Source: Enterococcus gilvus ATCC BAA-350 (lineage in GTDB: Bacteria > Bacillota > Bacilli > Lactobacillales > Enterococcaceae). From it: a DNA stretch of 64,000 nucleotides. Where the stretch lies: the NCBI RefSeq assembly GCF_000407545.1, contig NZ_ASWH01000001.1, positions 1,813,501 to 1,877,500 on the forward strand, read 5' to 3'. Of the stretch, positions 36,515 through 46,634 are shown piece by piece; the first letter of the stretch is position 1; every line of letters begins with the position of its first letter. A program made the translations under genes and the position numbers. Under the pieces are notes generated by a model. The model was given only the letters and a program-made list of their open reading frames with translations, was not told the DNA's origin and did no database searches.

Positions 36515-37786
36515 TTAAAGTAAGATATACGCAGCAATCAAATTCAATACCGTTGCGGCCCACGCCCATGGCAAGCCAGTGAGTAGAAATGTTTTTGTAT
36601 CCAATCCCGCGTATTGTACAGACCATAAATTCCAAGATTGCGTGATACACGCAGAGACACCCATCATGGATGGAACAACTAGTAACCCATACAAGAAATA
36701 TTGGTCAAACATCCCTGTTCCAACTAAGATCGCTGCGGTGGCAGCCCCTGCTCCATAAAGCATCAACGGACCACGGAAGTAAGATAGCGGAGCGATGATG
36801 GCGATAATAATGATCATCACAAGTTTGCTATCAGGTATGATTGCTTGGAAAACGCTGGTAAATCCAGACATCGCATGTACCGCTGCAGATTGGAACATCG
36901 TTAAGACGAACAACATGATCAATAATCCTGCAATATCACTAATCGCATGTTTAGCGGTTTCGTTCATCATCGTGACAAATTTGCTGTAGCGTTTCATATT
37001 TCCAGTCGCCGCAAATGCGATAATCGTTGAAAGAAGAAGGGCCGGTACGGCATCCCATTTGGCAAAAATACTTAGTGCTACAGGCATTACTGGCAAAATG
37101 TAGGTCCACATTGGAACATCTACAATTTCTTCTTCCGTATCACTTTCTACGATCTCAGGTTTCCCGTTACGAATTTTCTTCGCATTAAATAAAATGAACA
37201 AGATCAAGATGACCATTTGGACACCCATTGCAACGAAGCCGAAGCGCTGATAATGAGGACCCCATTCTACTTTAGGAAAGAACACCTGAAATTGGACAAA
37301 CAGTACATTGTTTACGTACATTGCAGCACCAATGGCAAGCGTAAAAATCGAAACGGCAATATTCTTTGGTACGCCTATCGAGAACATAATCGGAAATAAG
37401 ATGACCCCAACAGCGATGGCTGACCCAACACCGTAAGAACTCGTAAAAATTAAAGCGATTACAAGAGCGATTAGAATTGTTGCCAATACGGGACTCTTTT
37501 TCCCAACCTTTTCAGTTCTCCGACTGATACTTCCTGCAATTCCAGTATCTACTAGGACTCGGCCAAACCAAGAACCAAAGATAATATAGGCCGCTGTCTT
37601 CCCATAATTCAGAACCGGTTCAGTAAATATTTCCTTTACAGCGGTGTTAAAGGGTACCATTCCGATGATCGTCCACAAAATTGCCATTACGAAGAAGCCA
37701 ACGGTTAAGTTTCCACCTTTCATCGCGTATAAAACAAAAATGATAAAGGTTACTGCTAGTAAAATCCCTGTTATCGCACTCCCCAT
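36515..37786 (-). CDS. GntP/DcuC-like (ion transporter superfamily) permease
   Basis: A 423-residue membrane protein with about 11-12 hydrophobic segments and a charged mid-loop (ESDTEEEIVD near residue 220). It resembles gluconate/dicarboxylate-type permeases, with SSYGVGSAIAVGVILFP and paired re-entrant Gly/Pro/Ser loops (FRGPLMLYGAGA, CITQSWNLW). Context suggests import of a sugar acid for the operon. The exact family (GntP, DcuC or citrate-like) is uncertain. Confidence 0.7.
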   Translation of the reverse strand: MGSAITGILLAVTFIIFVLYAMKGGNLTVGFFVMAILWTIIGMVPFNTAVKEIFTEPVLNYGKTAAYIIFGSWFGRVLVDTGIAGSISRRTEKVGKKSPVLATILIALVIALIFTSSYGVGSAIAVGVILFPIMFSIGVPKNIAVSIFTLAIGAAMYVNNVLFVQFQVFFPKVEWGPHYQRFGFVAMGVQMVILILFILFNAKKIRNGKPEIVESDTEEEIVDVPMWTYILPVMPVALSIFAKWDAVPALLLSTIIAFAATGNMKRYSKFVTMMNETAKHAISDIAGLLIMLFVLTMFQSAAVHAMSGFTSVFQAIIPDSKLVMIIIIAIIAPLSYFRGPLMLYGAGAATAAILVGTGMFDQYFLYGLLVVPSMMGVSACITQSWNLWSVQYAGLDTKTFLLTGLPWAWAATVLNLIAAYILL

Positions 37787-37799
37787 GCTTGTTCACCTC

Positions 37800-38045
37800 C
37801 TAGTATTTATTCAACTCGCTTAAAATACGTTGATATTTTGACACTGGTTTTGCATGGTCCTCCACAAAGAAATCATTTTCCATGTGGTTAAATTTTTGAA
37901 TGAGGTAATACCCAGTTAAATACGCTGCTAATGCTTCTTTCGCAGCAGTTTCCATATTTTCCTTATCGATCTCAGGTCGATGAATCGTTTCCATAAAATG
38001 ATACGCAAATGTTTCAGGATCGATTTTTGTTTGTTGATCTGTCAT
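37800..38045 (-). CDS. Small hypothetical protein of the KDG/Hxl operon
   Basis: An 81-residue soluble, acidic protein that I do not recognise. It is mostly helical by composition (TAAKEALAAYLTGYYLIQKFNHM). It shares the TAATG stop-start with the TIM-barrel gene before it, so it is translationally coupled and surely real. A role as a small subunit or transporter partner is possible, but nothing in the sequence proves it. Confidence 0.65.
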   Translation of the reverse strand: MTDQQTKIDPETFAYHFMETIHRPEIDKENMETAAKEALAAYLTGYYLIQKFNHMENDFFVEDHAKPVSKYQRILSELNKY

Positions 38046-38782
38046 TAGAGTTCACCCTCCAATAATTCTTTTGCTTCTACTATTTCCGCATTTTCGGTCG
38101 TTGGATATTCAATGGCAACTGGAACATTCTGCGGCAGTTGTTTTAGCACATTTCGCCAGTCAATTTCACCATGATCTAAACCAACAGCTTGCGGCTGATG
38201 CCCCTCATATCGAACATCCTTTACATGAATATAATGAACATAGTTTCTCAATGTTTCGGCAGCTCGTACTTCATTCTCACCGACAAAGCGCCAGTTCCCT
38301 AAGTCGTACACATAACCGATCGCTATTCCAGCATTTGTCACAGCCTTCATGTAAGCATCGATTGCCTTTATCGTGCCGGAGGTCTGCGTTTGATCATTTT
38401 CGATAGATATTTCTATTCCCTCGTCAACAAGCGCTTTCAATTCTTGTTCATGAAGCTCTCCATCAAAGTCCCCGATGTTCCATTTAATATGCTTCACTCC
38501 CATTTGTTTTGCTTCTTTTAAATAAGCCATTAATTTAGGATTCAGGGCTCCATTTACATAAATGTCATCAGGGACACTGTAAAACAACGTCAGCCCTAAT
38601 CGCTGTGCTTCAGATTGAATAACATGAATCTCATTTTCAAGATCCTTAAAATACTCACGTCGAACTTCTACTTGTTGAAATCCTAAATCTGCTGATTCCT
38701 GCAACAAGTCGCTTTGAAGCACTCCGCTTTCTACTTTATCGGAAAAAACTAAAAAATTTAGCACTAATTTATCATCACTCAT
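38045..38782 (-). CDS. Xylose isomerase-like TIM-barrel sugar epimerase/isomerase
   Basis: A 245-residue AP endonuclease 2/xylose-isomerase-like barrel with EISIENDQTQ, IGYVYDLGNWRF, YIHVKDVRYEG and VAIEYPTTE as metal-ligand strands. First gene of the operon, immediately after the operators. Related enzymes epimerise keto sugars or keto acids. The particular substrate is unknown, but probably the imported sugar acid. Confidence 0.8.
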   Translation of the reverse strand: MSDDKLVLNFLVFSDKVESGVLQSDLLQESADLGFQQVEVRREYFKDLENEIHVIQSEAQRLGLTLFYSVPDDIYVNGALNPKLMAYLKEAKQMGVKHIKWNIGDFDGELHEQELKALVDEGIEISIENDQTQTSGTIKAIDAYMKAVTNAGIAIGYVYDLGNWRFVGENEVRAAETLRNYVHYIHVKDVRYEGHQPQAVGLDHGEIDWRNVLKQLPQNVPVAIEYPTTENAEIVEAKELLEGEL

Positions 38783-38803
38783 AATACCCGTCCCTTCAAT
38801 TAG

Positions 38804-38862
38804 TTAACCGGTTTCTATAAAACAAATAGTAAACCGGTTTCCATGAATTGTCAACGGTTTCA
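38804..38862 (-). promoter_or_regulatory. Promoter and LacI-type operators of the KDG/Hxl operon
   Basis: On the minus strand TTGACA (38854-38849) and TACTAT (38831-38826) are 17 nt apart. Palindrome AAACCGGTTT (in 38829-38843) overlaps the spacer and -10; TTAACCGGTTTCTA (38804-38817) sits at the expected start site; a half-site ACGGTTTCA overlaps the -35. This is the layout of a classical LacI-family repression region, probably bound by the regulator at 38965-39954. Confidence 0.8.
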
Positions 38863-38885
38863 TAATTAAAAAACATTGCCGAGCT

Positions 38886-38929
38886 ATAAAAAAATATGCG
38901 CCACATGGAAACCGGTTTCCACATGGCGC
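38886..38929 (-). terminator. Regulator terminator that contains an operator palindrome
   Basis: A 32-nt near-perfect inverted repeat (GCGCCATGTGGAAACC with GGTTTCCATGTGGCGC, two G-U pairs) is followed on the minus strand by T7. It ends the regulator gene. Its centre, GGAAACCGGTTTCC (38907-38920), is the best copy of the operator found near the operon promoter, so one sequence appears to serve as both terminator and operator. Confidence 0.75.
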
Positions 38930-38964
38930 TTATTTTTGTTTTGTTTTTTTCATTTAATAACGTT

Positions 38965-39954
38965 CTAAACAGAATTTCTCCAACGTATAGTTGACGGAAC
39001 GATGACCTCTTCCGTTTCCATTGAAGGTTGTGCAAGTTTTTCAAGCAGGTGTTCCGCTGCCGCTTCTCCGATTTTTCTGGATGGCTGCTCAACACTCGTG
39101 ATCCCCGGCCCAACAAGTTCAGTCAAATTCCAGTCATCGAATCCTGTCACGCCTACTTGTTCAGGAATGTTTATTCCTTGATGGATCAACCAAGATAGGA
39201 CATCCATTAGTGTACGTCCATTTGATGCAAAGAGCAGTGTTCGTGTCTGATCATTGTTCAGAATCTCTGCTAAGTCGCGGCTTAATTGATCTTCATGCTG
39301 GAGTTCCAGCAATCGGCACTCTTTTCCAGCAGCTTTTACGACCTTGTTTACTGTCTCGTAACGCAACTCCCGCGTGCTGACATCTTTGATTGGTTCACTC
39401 ACAACGACCACTTTCTCGTAGCCCTGCGCCAATGCTTTTTCTAAAATCTCTTTGGTCGCAGCGCGATTGTTCGTTAAAACGGATGACCATTGTTCCGGCT
39501 CTGTTTGCCGATCGACTAATAAAAGAGGAATGTTTCGCTCTGAGATATACACATAGTTGGCTGACTGGCGAGAGGACGGCTGCAAAATAATCCCTTCAAC
39601 ACTCTGATCCACTAGTTTTTCTAAAAGATGCTTTTCCTGTTCCACTGAATTTGCGGCATCCATAATGATCATTTGGTAACCACTTCGTTCCAATACTTCA
39701 CCGATGCCTTTTAGAAGCAATGACGAATACATATTAGAAATATCGGCTACGACTACACCAATTAAATAGCTGTGCTTTGATTTCAACGCCTGTGCTTGTC
39801 GACTGGGCCGATAATTCAGCCGTTGAATGACCTCAGCGATTTTTTCTTTTGTCTCTTTTGACATATTTCCAAAGTTATTATTTAAATATCGAGAGATTGT
39901 TGTTTTTGAGACACCTGCTTCTTCGGCAACCTCTTTAATCGTGATTTTTTTCAT
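38965..39954 (-). CDS. LacI-family transcriptional regulator
   Basis: A 329-residue regulator. The N-terminal HTH reads ITIKEVAEEAGVSKTTISRYLN, with the hinge-helix LNYRPSRQAQALKS, and a periplasmic-binding-like effector domain follows (IGVVVADISNMYSS, GVTGFDDWNLTELV). The start is ATG 39954 after GGAGAAG; an ATG 30 nt upstream has no ribosome binding site. It probably controls the downstream operon through AAACCGGTTT palindromes. Effector: likely a pathway sugar acid. Confidence 0.9.
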   Translation of the reverse strand: MKKITIKEVAEEAGVSKTTISRYLNNNFGNMSKETKEKIAEVIQRLNYRPSRQAQALKSKHSYLIGVVVADISNMYSSLLLKGIGEVLERSGYQMIIMDAANSVEQEKHLLEKLVDQSVEGIILQPSSRQSANYVYISERNIPLLLVDRQTEPEQWSSVLTNNRAATKEILEKALAQGYEKVVVVSEPIKDVSTRELRYETVNKVVKAAGKECRLLELQHEDQLSRDLAEILNNDQTRTLLFASNGRTLMDVLSWLIHQGINIPEQVGVTGFDDWNLTELVGPGITSVEQPSRKIGEAAAEHLLEKLAQPSMETEEVIVPSTIRWRNSV

Positions 39955-40209
39955 CCGTGCTTCTCCAACTGTCTTTTTACTCATTTTAGCGAATTTCGTA
40001 CCGAATGGAAAGGAACTACTCTAAAAACACCGCCGCTGGCAGCTATTCTTTCATATAATAGAAAATAAAGACGCATTCTTGATCGTTCGTTTTGGTCTTG
40101 AGAGTTTATCTTACAATGAAACCAAATGCACTTTCCTTCAAAATTGTAATGATGTTTTCAGCGATTTCTTTTATACTTAGTGTAATCGAATTCATTTAGG
40201 AGTGTTGAA

Positions 40210-40998
40210 ATGGAAACTTATCGTGTTGCTTTTTTTGATATTGATGGTACTTTAGCAGATAATCATCTGCCCCATCACTTGCCTTTCGCTGAGCGTGTCC
40301 CCGATTCAGCAAAACTTGCTTTGAAAAAATTAAAAGAAAAGAATATTGAACCGGTCATCGCTTCCGGCCGTCATTATCAGACGATCACTCAATTAGCCGA
40401 AACACTTGGCGTAGACAGCATTATTTCTTCGAATGGCAATTGCGTCCATTATCGTGGCCAAATGATCCATGAAAATAGTATCCCGCCAACGTTACTGACT
40501 CAGCTCGTCGACCATCTTCGAGAGCAAGACATCGAATTTTTAATTGAGACTTCTCGTGGTATCTATTGCTATGAAAGTAATAAATATCATGGAGACCATC
40601 CCGCAGAAAAAACTTTTCTAAAGGAAAATGATCCTTTACCTGAGAACGTTCTTCAATTGATTGTTCCTTGGACAGAAGAGATAGACTTTAAACTAGATCC
40701 ACATTCCCCGTTAATTGCTGAAAAGGTAGCACCTGTCGCAGCCAATATTCATCTGAAAACCGGCACGAAGGCAGAAGGTATCCACAAAATATGCGCGTCC
40801 ATGCGGATCACAGCTGAACAAGCTTTGGCATTTGGAGACGAAGAAAATGACTTCACTATGTTTGAAGCAGTCGGATTTCCTGTTGCTATGGGGAACGCAG
40901 CGCCAGCACTAAAGGAAAAAGCTGCCCATATCACCTCTTCCGTATCAGACAATGGCATCTGGAATGCCTGTGTTGAGTTAGGGTTGATCACCGAATAA
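40210..40998 (+). CDS. Cof-type HAD-IIB hydrolase
   Basis: A 262-residue sugar-phosphate phosphatase-like protein. Motif I is FFDIDGTLADN, motif II lies in ASGRH, and motif IV is GDEENDFTMFEAVG, with a Cof-type C2 cap between. AGGAGTG precedes the ATG. It is single and divergent from the LacI gene. Its substrate cannot be told. Confidence 0.9.
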   Translation: METYRVAFFDIDGTLADNHLPHHLPFAERVPDSAKLALKKLKEKNIEPVIASGRHYQTITQLAETLGVDSIISSNGNCVHYRGQMIHENSIPPTLLTQLVDHLREQDIEFLIETSRGIYCYESNKYHGDHPAEKTFLKENDPLPENVLQLIVPWTEEIDFKLDPHSPLIAEKVAPVAANIHLKTGTKAEGIHKICASMRITAEQALAFGDEENDFTMFEAVGFPVAMGNAAPALKEKAAHITSSVSDNGIWNACVELGLITE

Positions 40999-41000
40999 AA

Positions 41001-41036
41001 AAATTCCGCCAAATAACTCTTGGCGGAATTTTTTTA
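41001..41036. terminator. Bidirectional terminator between the Cof gene and gltA
   Basis: AAATTCCGCCAA pairs with TTGGCGGAATTT, flanked by A7 and T7 runs, between converging genes. It overlaps the gltA stop by a few bases. Confidence 0.9.
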
Positions 41037-42380
41037 ACGTTCGTTGATTGTCTGATAGTTTTGATCCGTAGAGACTTCCATATATGCCGGACGTATAATT
41101 TTCTGCACGTTGACCAGTTCTTCAATGCGGTGCGCCGACCACCCTACGATTCGAGCAATCGCAAACATAGGGGTATACAATTCTGGCGGCAAATCTAACA
41201 TATGATAAACAAACCCGCTGAAGAAATCGATATTGGCACTAACGCCCTTATAAACTTTACGCTTTTCAGAAATGATCTCAGGAGCTAACCGCTCTACTTT
41301 GCGGTACAAATTAAACTCTGCTGAAGCTTCTGATCCTTTCTCAGCTGCTAATTTTTCCACATAGCGTTTGAATATTTCTGCCCGCGGATCGGATTCCGCG
41401 TAAATAGCATGGCCCATTCCGTAAATCAATCCCTGTTTGTCAAAGGCTTCTTTATTTAAGATTCTTTCTAAGTAGTCGCGTATCTCGTTCTCGTCTTCAC
41501 AATCATTGATAGTCGCTTTTAAATCTTCCATCATACGGGTCACTTTGATGTTTGCGCCACCGTGCTTTGGTCCTTTTAAAGACCCTAATGCCGCTGCGAT
41601 GGTTGAATAGGTATCTGTACCACTAGAAGTAACTACACGAGTCGTAAACGTCGAATTATTTCCCCCGCCATGTTCCATATGTAAAACCAATGCCATATCC
41701 AGCGTTTGTGCTTCTTGAAATGTGTATTTTTTATCAGGACGCAGCATAGTTAGAATGGCTTCTGCTGTACTCAATCTCTCATCTGGACGATGAATGTACA
41801 TGCTCTCCCCTTTAGTGTAATGATTATAAGCATGATAGGAATAGACCGCGATCATCGGAAATGTAGCGATCAACGACAATGATTGATCTAATACGTTCTC
41901 AATGCTGACGTCATCCGTTTTCTTATCATAACATCCTAATGTAAGAACGCTTCGAGACATCATATTCATAATATTATGCGAAGGTGCTTTCATGATAACA
42001 TCACGTACAAAGTTGGTTGGGAGTGTTCGTCTTTTACCTACTAAAGTGTTGAACTCCACTAACTCTTCTTGGGTCGGAAGCGAGCCAAATAATAACAAAT
42101 AACTGATTTCTTCGAACCCTAAACGCCCTTCGGATACAAACCCGTTCACCAGCTCATTGATATCAATACCGCGATACCGCAATTCTCCATATTTAGAGAT
42201 GACTTTGTCTCCATCCATAATTTGCGGATGAATCGTGGAGATATTGGTCAAACCAGCTAAAACGCCTTTACCATCAAGATCTCGCAGTCCTTTTTTAACA
42301 TTATGTTTCCTATATAAAGAAGCGTCTAAATAGTCCTCTTTTCGGCATATCTCAGCCATTTGGTTCAAATCTAACATCAT
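41034..42380 (-). CDS. gltA: Citrate synthase
   Basis: Condenses oxaloacetate and acetyl-CoA to citrate. The 448-residue protein has catalytic histidines in LHMEHGGGNNSTF and GMGHAIY, and the catalytic Asp in VSANIDFFSGFVYHML. The N-terminal 40 residues before IHPQIMDGDK are longer than in the Bacillus CitZ type. Divergent from acnA-icd across 166 nt with a shared inverted repeat. AGGAGG precedes two adjacent ATG codons; either could be the start. Confidence 0.93.
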   Translation of the reverse strand: MMLDLNQMAEICRKEDYLDASLYRKHNVKKGLRDLDGKGVLAGLTNISTIHPQIMDGDKVISKYGELRYRGIDINELVNGFVSEGRLGFEEISYLLLFGSLPTQEELVEFNTLVGKRRTLPTNFVRDVIMKAPSHNIMNMMSRSVLTLGCYDKKTDDVSIENVLDQSLSLIATFPMIAVYSYHAYNHYTKGESMYIHRPDERLSTAEAILTMLRPDKKYTFQEAQTLDMALVLHMEHGGGNNSTFTTRVVTSSGTDTYSTIAAALGSLKGPKHGGANIKVTRMMEDLKATINDCEDENEIRDYLERILNKEAFDKQGLIYGMGHAIYAESDPRAEIFKRYVEKLAAEKGSEASAEFNLYRKVERLAPEIISEKRKVYKGVSANIDFFSGFVYHMLDLPPELYTPMFAIARIVGWSAHRIEELVNVQKIIRPAYMEVSTDQNYQTINER

Positions 42381-42445
42381 TGTGTCCTCCTAACCATCAT
42401 TTGTTTAACAATCGAGTCAAGAAACATTATAACACCATTGGCGTA

Positions 42446-42473
42446 AAATGAAATACTTTTAATAATTTCATTT
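42446..42473. promoter_or_regulatory. Inverted repeat between gltA and acnA
   Basis: AAATGAAAT and ATTTCATTT form a perfect 9-bp inverted repeat with a 10-bp spacer. It lies between TATAAT-like boxes facing each way (minus strand at about 42427-42432, plus strand near 42496), a good position for an operator controlling both sides of the citrate/isocitrate genes. Confidence 0.4.
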
Positions 42474-42546
42474 ACTTTCTTTTTTTTTATTCGTATAATA
42501 AACCCATCTGATTTTAAACGATAACGTATTCAGGAGGGATTTTGGA

Positions 42547-45198
42547 ATGAACTGGAAAAAAGAGCTTGTCGTCAATGACGAACATTATACATACTTTGAT
42601 CTTTCATCGATTGTCGATACGTATAAAAAAAATATTACTGATTATCCATACAGCATTCGCGTATTATTAGAAAGCTTGGCACGCCATCAAGAGCACGCAG
42701 ATTTGGAGAACTTGATAGCATTCGATGCAAAAAAACCTGCAGGCGTTGTTCCTTTCCGCCCTTCACGGGTTGTCTTACAAGACTTTACTGGCGTTCCAGC
42801 AGTCGTGGATTTGGCAGCGATGCGAGATGCAGTCGTTAAGTTAGGGGGAGACCCTAAAGTAATCAATCCGGAAATTCCCGTCACTTTAGTAGTTGACCAT
42901 TCTGTTCAAGTAGACTCCGCGGGAACAAAGGAAAGCCTGTCCTTCAATACGGAAAAAGAATTTGAGCGCAATCATGAACGCTATCAATTTCTTAAATGGG
43001 CACAACAAGCCTTTGATAATTTTGAAGTTGTTCCTCCTGAAACAGGAATCATCCACCAGGTCAATCTGGAATATTTATCAGACGTCATTTTAAAAAATGA
43101 CGATGATTTACTATTCCCTGATTCCCTAGAAGGGACAGATTCTCATACAACGATGATCAATGGACTAGGCGTACTCGGTTGGGGTGTCGGCGGTATTGAG
43201 GCAGAAGCAGCGATTTTAGGAGAAGCTTCCTATTTCCCGACTCCCGAAGTCATCGGTGTAGAGCTGACTGGAAGCTTGAGCCCTGGAGCAACTGCCACTG
43301 ACCTGGCTCTCTACCTCACTGAGCTTTTGCGCAATGAAAAAGTTGTTGGAAAATTCGTTGAGTATTTCGGAACAGGCTATAAGAGCCTGAGCCTTTCTGA
43401 CCGTGCAACGATCGCAAATATGGCGCCTGAATATGGTGCGACATGCGGCTTCTGCCCAATTGATGAAGAAACCTTGAATTACCTTCGTTTGACAGGTCGT
43501 CAGGAAGAGCAAGTCAAACTAGTTGAAGCTTATGCAAAGCAGAATCATCTCTTTTATGATGGATCAGAGACACCTCTCTACACACGAGTGATCCAATTAG
43601 ATCTATCGACGGTCCATTCGTCTGTTGCTGGGCCCAAACGTCCTCAAGATAGGGTGCCGTTAGCCGAAGTTGCTGAAAACTTCCAAACATCGCTAACAAA
43701 TCCAAGCGGACCAAAGGGATTCGGATTGTCTCCTGATGAGCTGAATCGGAAAGAAACCACAAAAGGAACCGATCAAGTCATTGAAACCGGCGACCTTGCA
43801 TTAGCGGCAATTACTAGTTGTACAAATACCAGCAACCCTTCTGTAATGGTGGCCGCGGGGCTGTTGGCTAAAAAAGCCGTTGAATTGGGACTTGAGGTGC
43901 CTTCGACAATTAAAACCTCCCTTGCCCCCGGCTCAAAAATCGTCACTCAATATCTAGAAAAAGGCAATCTGCTGGAACCACTTGCCGAATTAGGGTTTGA
44001 CATCGTTGGCTACGGTTGTACGACCTGTATCGGAAACTCCGGTCCTTTGGAAGAAGAAATAGAAGCAACTTTAAAAGAGAGCGATTTGGTTGTGTCCGCT
44101 GTCCTTTCAGGAAATAGAAATTTTGAAGGGCGAATCCACCCTTTGATCAAAGCGAATTATTTAGCATCTCCGCCGCTTGTGATCGCCTATGCTTTGGCTG
44201 GTACGATTAAAAAAGATTTGACGAAAGAAGCCCTTGCGACGATCGAGGGAAAGGATATTTATTTAGCAGACTTATGGCCTTCTCAAGAAGAGGTCAATAC
44301 CTATATCAATGACTTTTTAAATCCTCAAGACTTTCGTGCCGCCTATGAAAATATCTATCAATCGAATGAACGCTGGAATCAAATTGAGACTTCAAAAGGA
44401 GAATGCTACGAATGGGATGATGCGTCAACCTATATAGCAAATCCTCCTTTCTTTACGGATCTTGACCAAACAGAAAACACAGAAAATCCGTTGGCCGACT
44501 TGCGCGTTCTAGCCAAATTTGGTGACACTGTAACTACGGATCATATCTCACCTGCTGGAAACATCGGGATGCAATCGCCTGCAGGCCGTTATTTAAAAGA
44601 ACATGGTTTGGCTTATAAGGACTTCAATTCATTCGGTTCTCGTCGAGGCAATCATGAGGTAATGATGCGAGGGACCTTTGGAAATATCCGAATTCAAAAC
44701 CAATTAACTCCTGAAACGACTGGCGGGTACACGAAGCTAGCCACAAATGGTGAAGAATTGTCTATCTATGATGCCGCTATGCAGTACCAAAAGGACCAAA
44801 TCGGTACAGTGATTCTTGCTGGCAAAGATTATGGCATGGGCTCTTCTCGCGACTGGGCTGCCAAAGGAACAAATTTATTGGGGGTCAAAGCCGTTTTAGC
44901 AGAAAGTTATGAACGTATTCACCGCAGCAATTTAGTAATGATGGGTGTGATTCCTTTCGAATACCTTCCAGGTGAATCTGCCGAATCTTTAGGCCTGACT
45001 GGATTGGAAACTTATACGTTTGATTTTCCAACAGAACCTGTGATCAATCAGCTGATCGCTGTGACTGCTAAGGGTGAAAACGAGCAGCATTTCCAAGTAA
45101 AACTGCGCTTTGATTCGGAGGCAGATATTGCTTACTGGAAAAACAAAGACATTCTGTCTTTAGTCATAAATAAAAAAATGCAAAAGGAGCAGGCCTAA
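42547..45198 (+). CDS. acnA: Aconitate hydratase
   Basis: Isomerises citrate to isocitrate. The 883-residue protein has the AcnA/IRP-type length. The [4Fe-4S] cysteines appear in [14 protein letters not shown] and [14 protein letters not shown]. Other signatures are [23 protein letters not shown] and the C-terminal swivel [19 protein letters not shown] precedes the ATG. The TAATG overlap couples it to icd. Confidence 0.96.
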   Translation: MNWKKELVVNDEHYTYFDLSSIVDTYKKNITDYPYSIRVLLESLARHQEHADLENLIAFDAKKPAGVVPFRPSRVVLQDFTGVPAVVDLAAMRDAVVKLGGDPKVINPEIPVTLVVDHSVQVDSAGTKESLSFNTEKEFERNHERYQFLKWAQQAFDNFEVVPPETGIIHQVNLEYLSDVILKNDDDLLFPDSLEGTDSHTTMINGLGVLGWGVGGIEAEAAILGEASYFPTPEVIGVELTGSLSPGATATDLALYLTELLRNEKVVGKFVEYFGTGYKSLSLSDRATIANMAPEYGATCGFCPIDEETLNYLRLTGRQEEQVKLVEAYAKQNHLFYDGSETPLYTRVIQLDLSTVHSSVAGPKRPQDRVPLAEVAENFQTSLTNPSGPKGFGLSPDELNRKETTKGTDQVIETGDLALAAITSCTNTSNPSVMVAAGLLAKKAVELGLEVPSTIKTSLAPGSKIVTQYLEKGNLLEPLAELGFDIVGYGCTTCIGNSGPLEEEIEATLKESDLVVSAVLSGNRNFEGRIHPLIKANYLASPPLVIAYALAGTIKKDLTKEALATIEGKDIYLADLWPSQEEVNTYINDFLNPQDFRAAYENIYQSNERWNQIETSKGECYEWDDASTYIANPPFFTDLDQTENTENPLADLRVLAKFGDTVTTDHISPAGNIGMQSPAGRYLKEHGLAYKDFNSFGSRRGNHEVMMRGTFGNIRIQNQLTPETTGGYTKLATNGEELSIYDAAMQYQKDQIGTVILAGKDYGMGSSRDWAAKGTNLLGVKAVLAESYERIHRSNLVMMGVIPFEYLPGESAESLGLTGLETYTFDFPTEPVINQLIAVTAKGENEQHFQVKLRFDSEADIAYWKNKDILSLVINKKMQKEQA

Positions 45199-46421
45199 TG
45201 ACAACTACCTTAAATCCGACCATTCCTTATATTCAAGGCGATGGTATTGGTCCAGAAATATGGCAAGCAACACAAAAAGTCGTTGATGCAGCGGTCGCTT
45301 CCACGTATGAAGATGGTCGAAAGATTCACTGGCTCGAGATTCTCGCTGGGGAAAAAGCCTTCAACCAAACCGGCACTTGGCTTCCAGAAGAAACATTAGC
45401 TGCCATCAAGGAGCACAAGGTTGCTATCAAAGGACCTCTGACCACACCTATTGGAGAAGGCTTCCGTTCATTGAATGTCACCCTGCGACAAGAGCTGGAC
45501 CTTTATGCTTGCGTTCGTCCTGTTCGTTATTTTAAGGGGGTCCCTTCTCCGTTGAAGGAACCAGAAAAAACAAATATGACTATCTTTAGAGAAAATACTG
45601 AAGATGTATACGCGGGGATCGAATTTGCAAAAGACTCTAAAGAAGTCGCACAGCTTTTGGCCTTTTTGACAGATGCACTATCGGTCACGAAAGTACGTTT
45701 CCCTGCAACAAGCGCGCTTGGGATCAAACCGATCTCGCAAGAAGGTAGCGAACGCCTGATTGCTGCGGCTTTGGATTATGCGGTAGATCAAGGGCAAACA
45801 CGAGTAACCTTGGTCCACAAAGGCAATATCATGAAATTTACCGAAGGCGGCTTCAAAAATTGGGGCTACGATTTCATTGAAAAGAATTATCCTCAGGCCT
45901 TCACTATGAATGACTATAAAAAGATCGCCGCTGAAATAGGGCCTGAAAAAGCAGAGAGCGCATTGAAAGAAGCCAAAGGAGATGGAAAAATCATTGTTGA
46001 TGACGTCATCGCGGATAATTTTTTACAGCAAATCTTGCTTTATCCTGAGAAGTACCAAGTAGTGGCTACAACGAATCTGAACGGCGACTATATTTCAGAT
46101 GCATTAGCTGCACAAGTTGGAGGTATCGGGATTTCACCAGGGGCAAACATCAATTACCGCACTGGACACGCAATTTTTGAAGCAACACATGGAACAGCGC
46201 CGGACATTGCAGGAAAAGGTTGGGCGAATCCTTGCTCCCTACTCCTTTCAGCCGCAATGATGCTCGAGTATCTCGGCTGGTCTGAAGCGGGTAAAAAAAT
46301 TCCAAAAGCCATTGAAGAGGCACTTCAAAATAAACAGATGACACATGATTTCGCACAGATGTTAGCAATTGACGCGCTTTCAACTTCGGAATTCGCAGAG
46401 TATCTGATTCAAACTATTTAA
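45198..46421 (+). CDS. icd: NADP-dependent isocitrate dehydrogenase
   Basis: Makes 2-oxoglutarate from isocitrate. The 407-residue protein shows [34 protein letters not shown] (substrate serine and arginines), [13 protein letters not shown] and [12 protein letters not shown]. Its stop is followed at once by a terminator. No 2-oxoglutarate dehydrogenase or other TCA genes are nearby, which fits a biosynthetic path to glutamate. Confidence 0.95.
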   Translation: MTTTLNPTIPYIQGDGIGPEIWQATQKVVDAAVASTYEDGRKIHWLEILAGEKAFNQTGTWLPEETLAAIKEHKVAIKGPLTTPIGEGFRSLNVTLRQELDLYACVRPVRYFKGVPSPLKEPEKTNMTIFRENTEDVYAGIEFAKDSKEVAQLLAFLTDALSVTKVRFPATSALGIKPISQEGSERLIAAALDYAVDQGQTRVTLVHKGNIMKFTEGGFKNWGYDFIEKNYPQAFTMNDYKKIAAEIGPEKAESALKEAKGDGKIIVDDVIADNFLQQILLYPEKYQVVATTNLNGDYISDALAAQVGGIGISPGANINYRTGHAIFEATHGTAPDIAGKGWANPCSLLLSAAMMLEYLGWSEAGKKIPKAIEEALQNKQMTHDFAQMLAIDALSTSEFAEYLIQTI

Positions 46422-46470
46422 AAAATCCCTGATGGAGAGCAGATCGAGCTTATTCCATCAGGGATTTTTA
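46421..46470 (+). terminator. Intrinsic terminator of acnA-icd
   Basis: AAATCCCTGATGGA pairs with TCCATCAGGGATTT, then T5, directly after the icd stop. Confidence 0.9.
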
Positions 46471-46570
46471 CTTTATATTTCTTGAACTAGAACCCATTTT
46501 CTTTAGCTTTCATAAGAAAAAAACTGCGTTATTTAATTATCCGTCCTTTTATGGATATTCAAATCAAGAC

Positions 46571-46611
46571 AAAAAAAGTCACCCAAAAGCCGATAATCGG
46601 TCTTTTAGGTG
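46571..46611 (-). terminator. Terminator of the small gene at 46635-46862
   Basis: On the minus strand CACC-AAAAG-CCGAT pairs with ATCGG-CTTTT-GGTG, followed by ACT7. Confidence 0.8.
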
Positions 46612-46634
46612 AGCTTTGTAATAGGACGGTCGAT

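Noticed and set aside
40022..40040. AAAAACACCGCCGCTG, identical to one arm of the pgi terminator
   Set aside because: The partner arm is missing here, so no hairpin can form. A shared 16-mer alone is too little to call a repeat.
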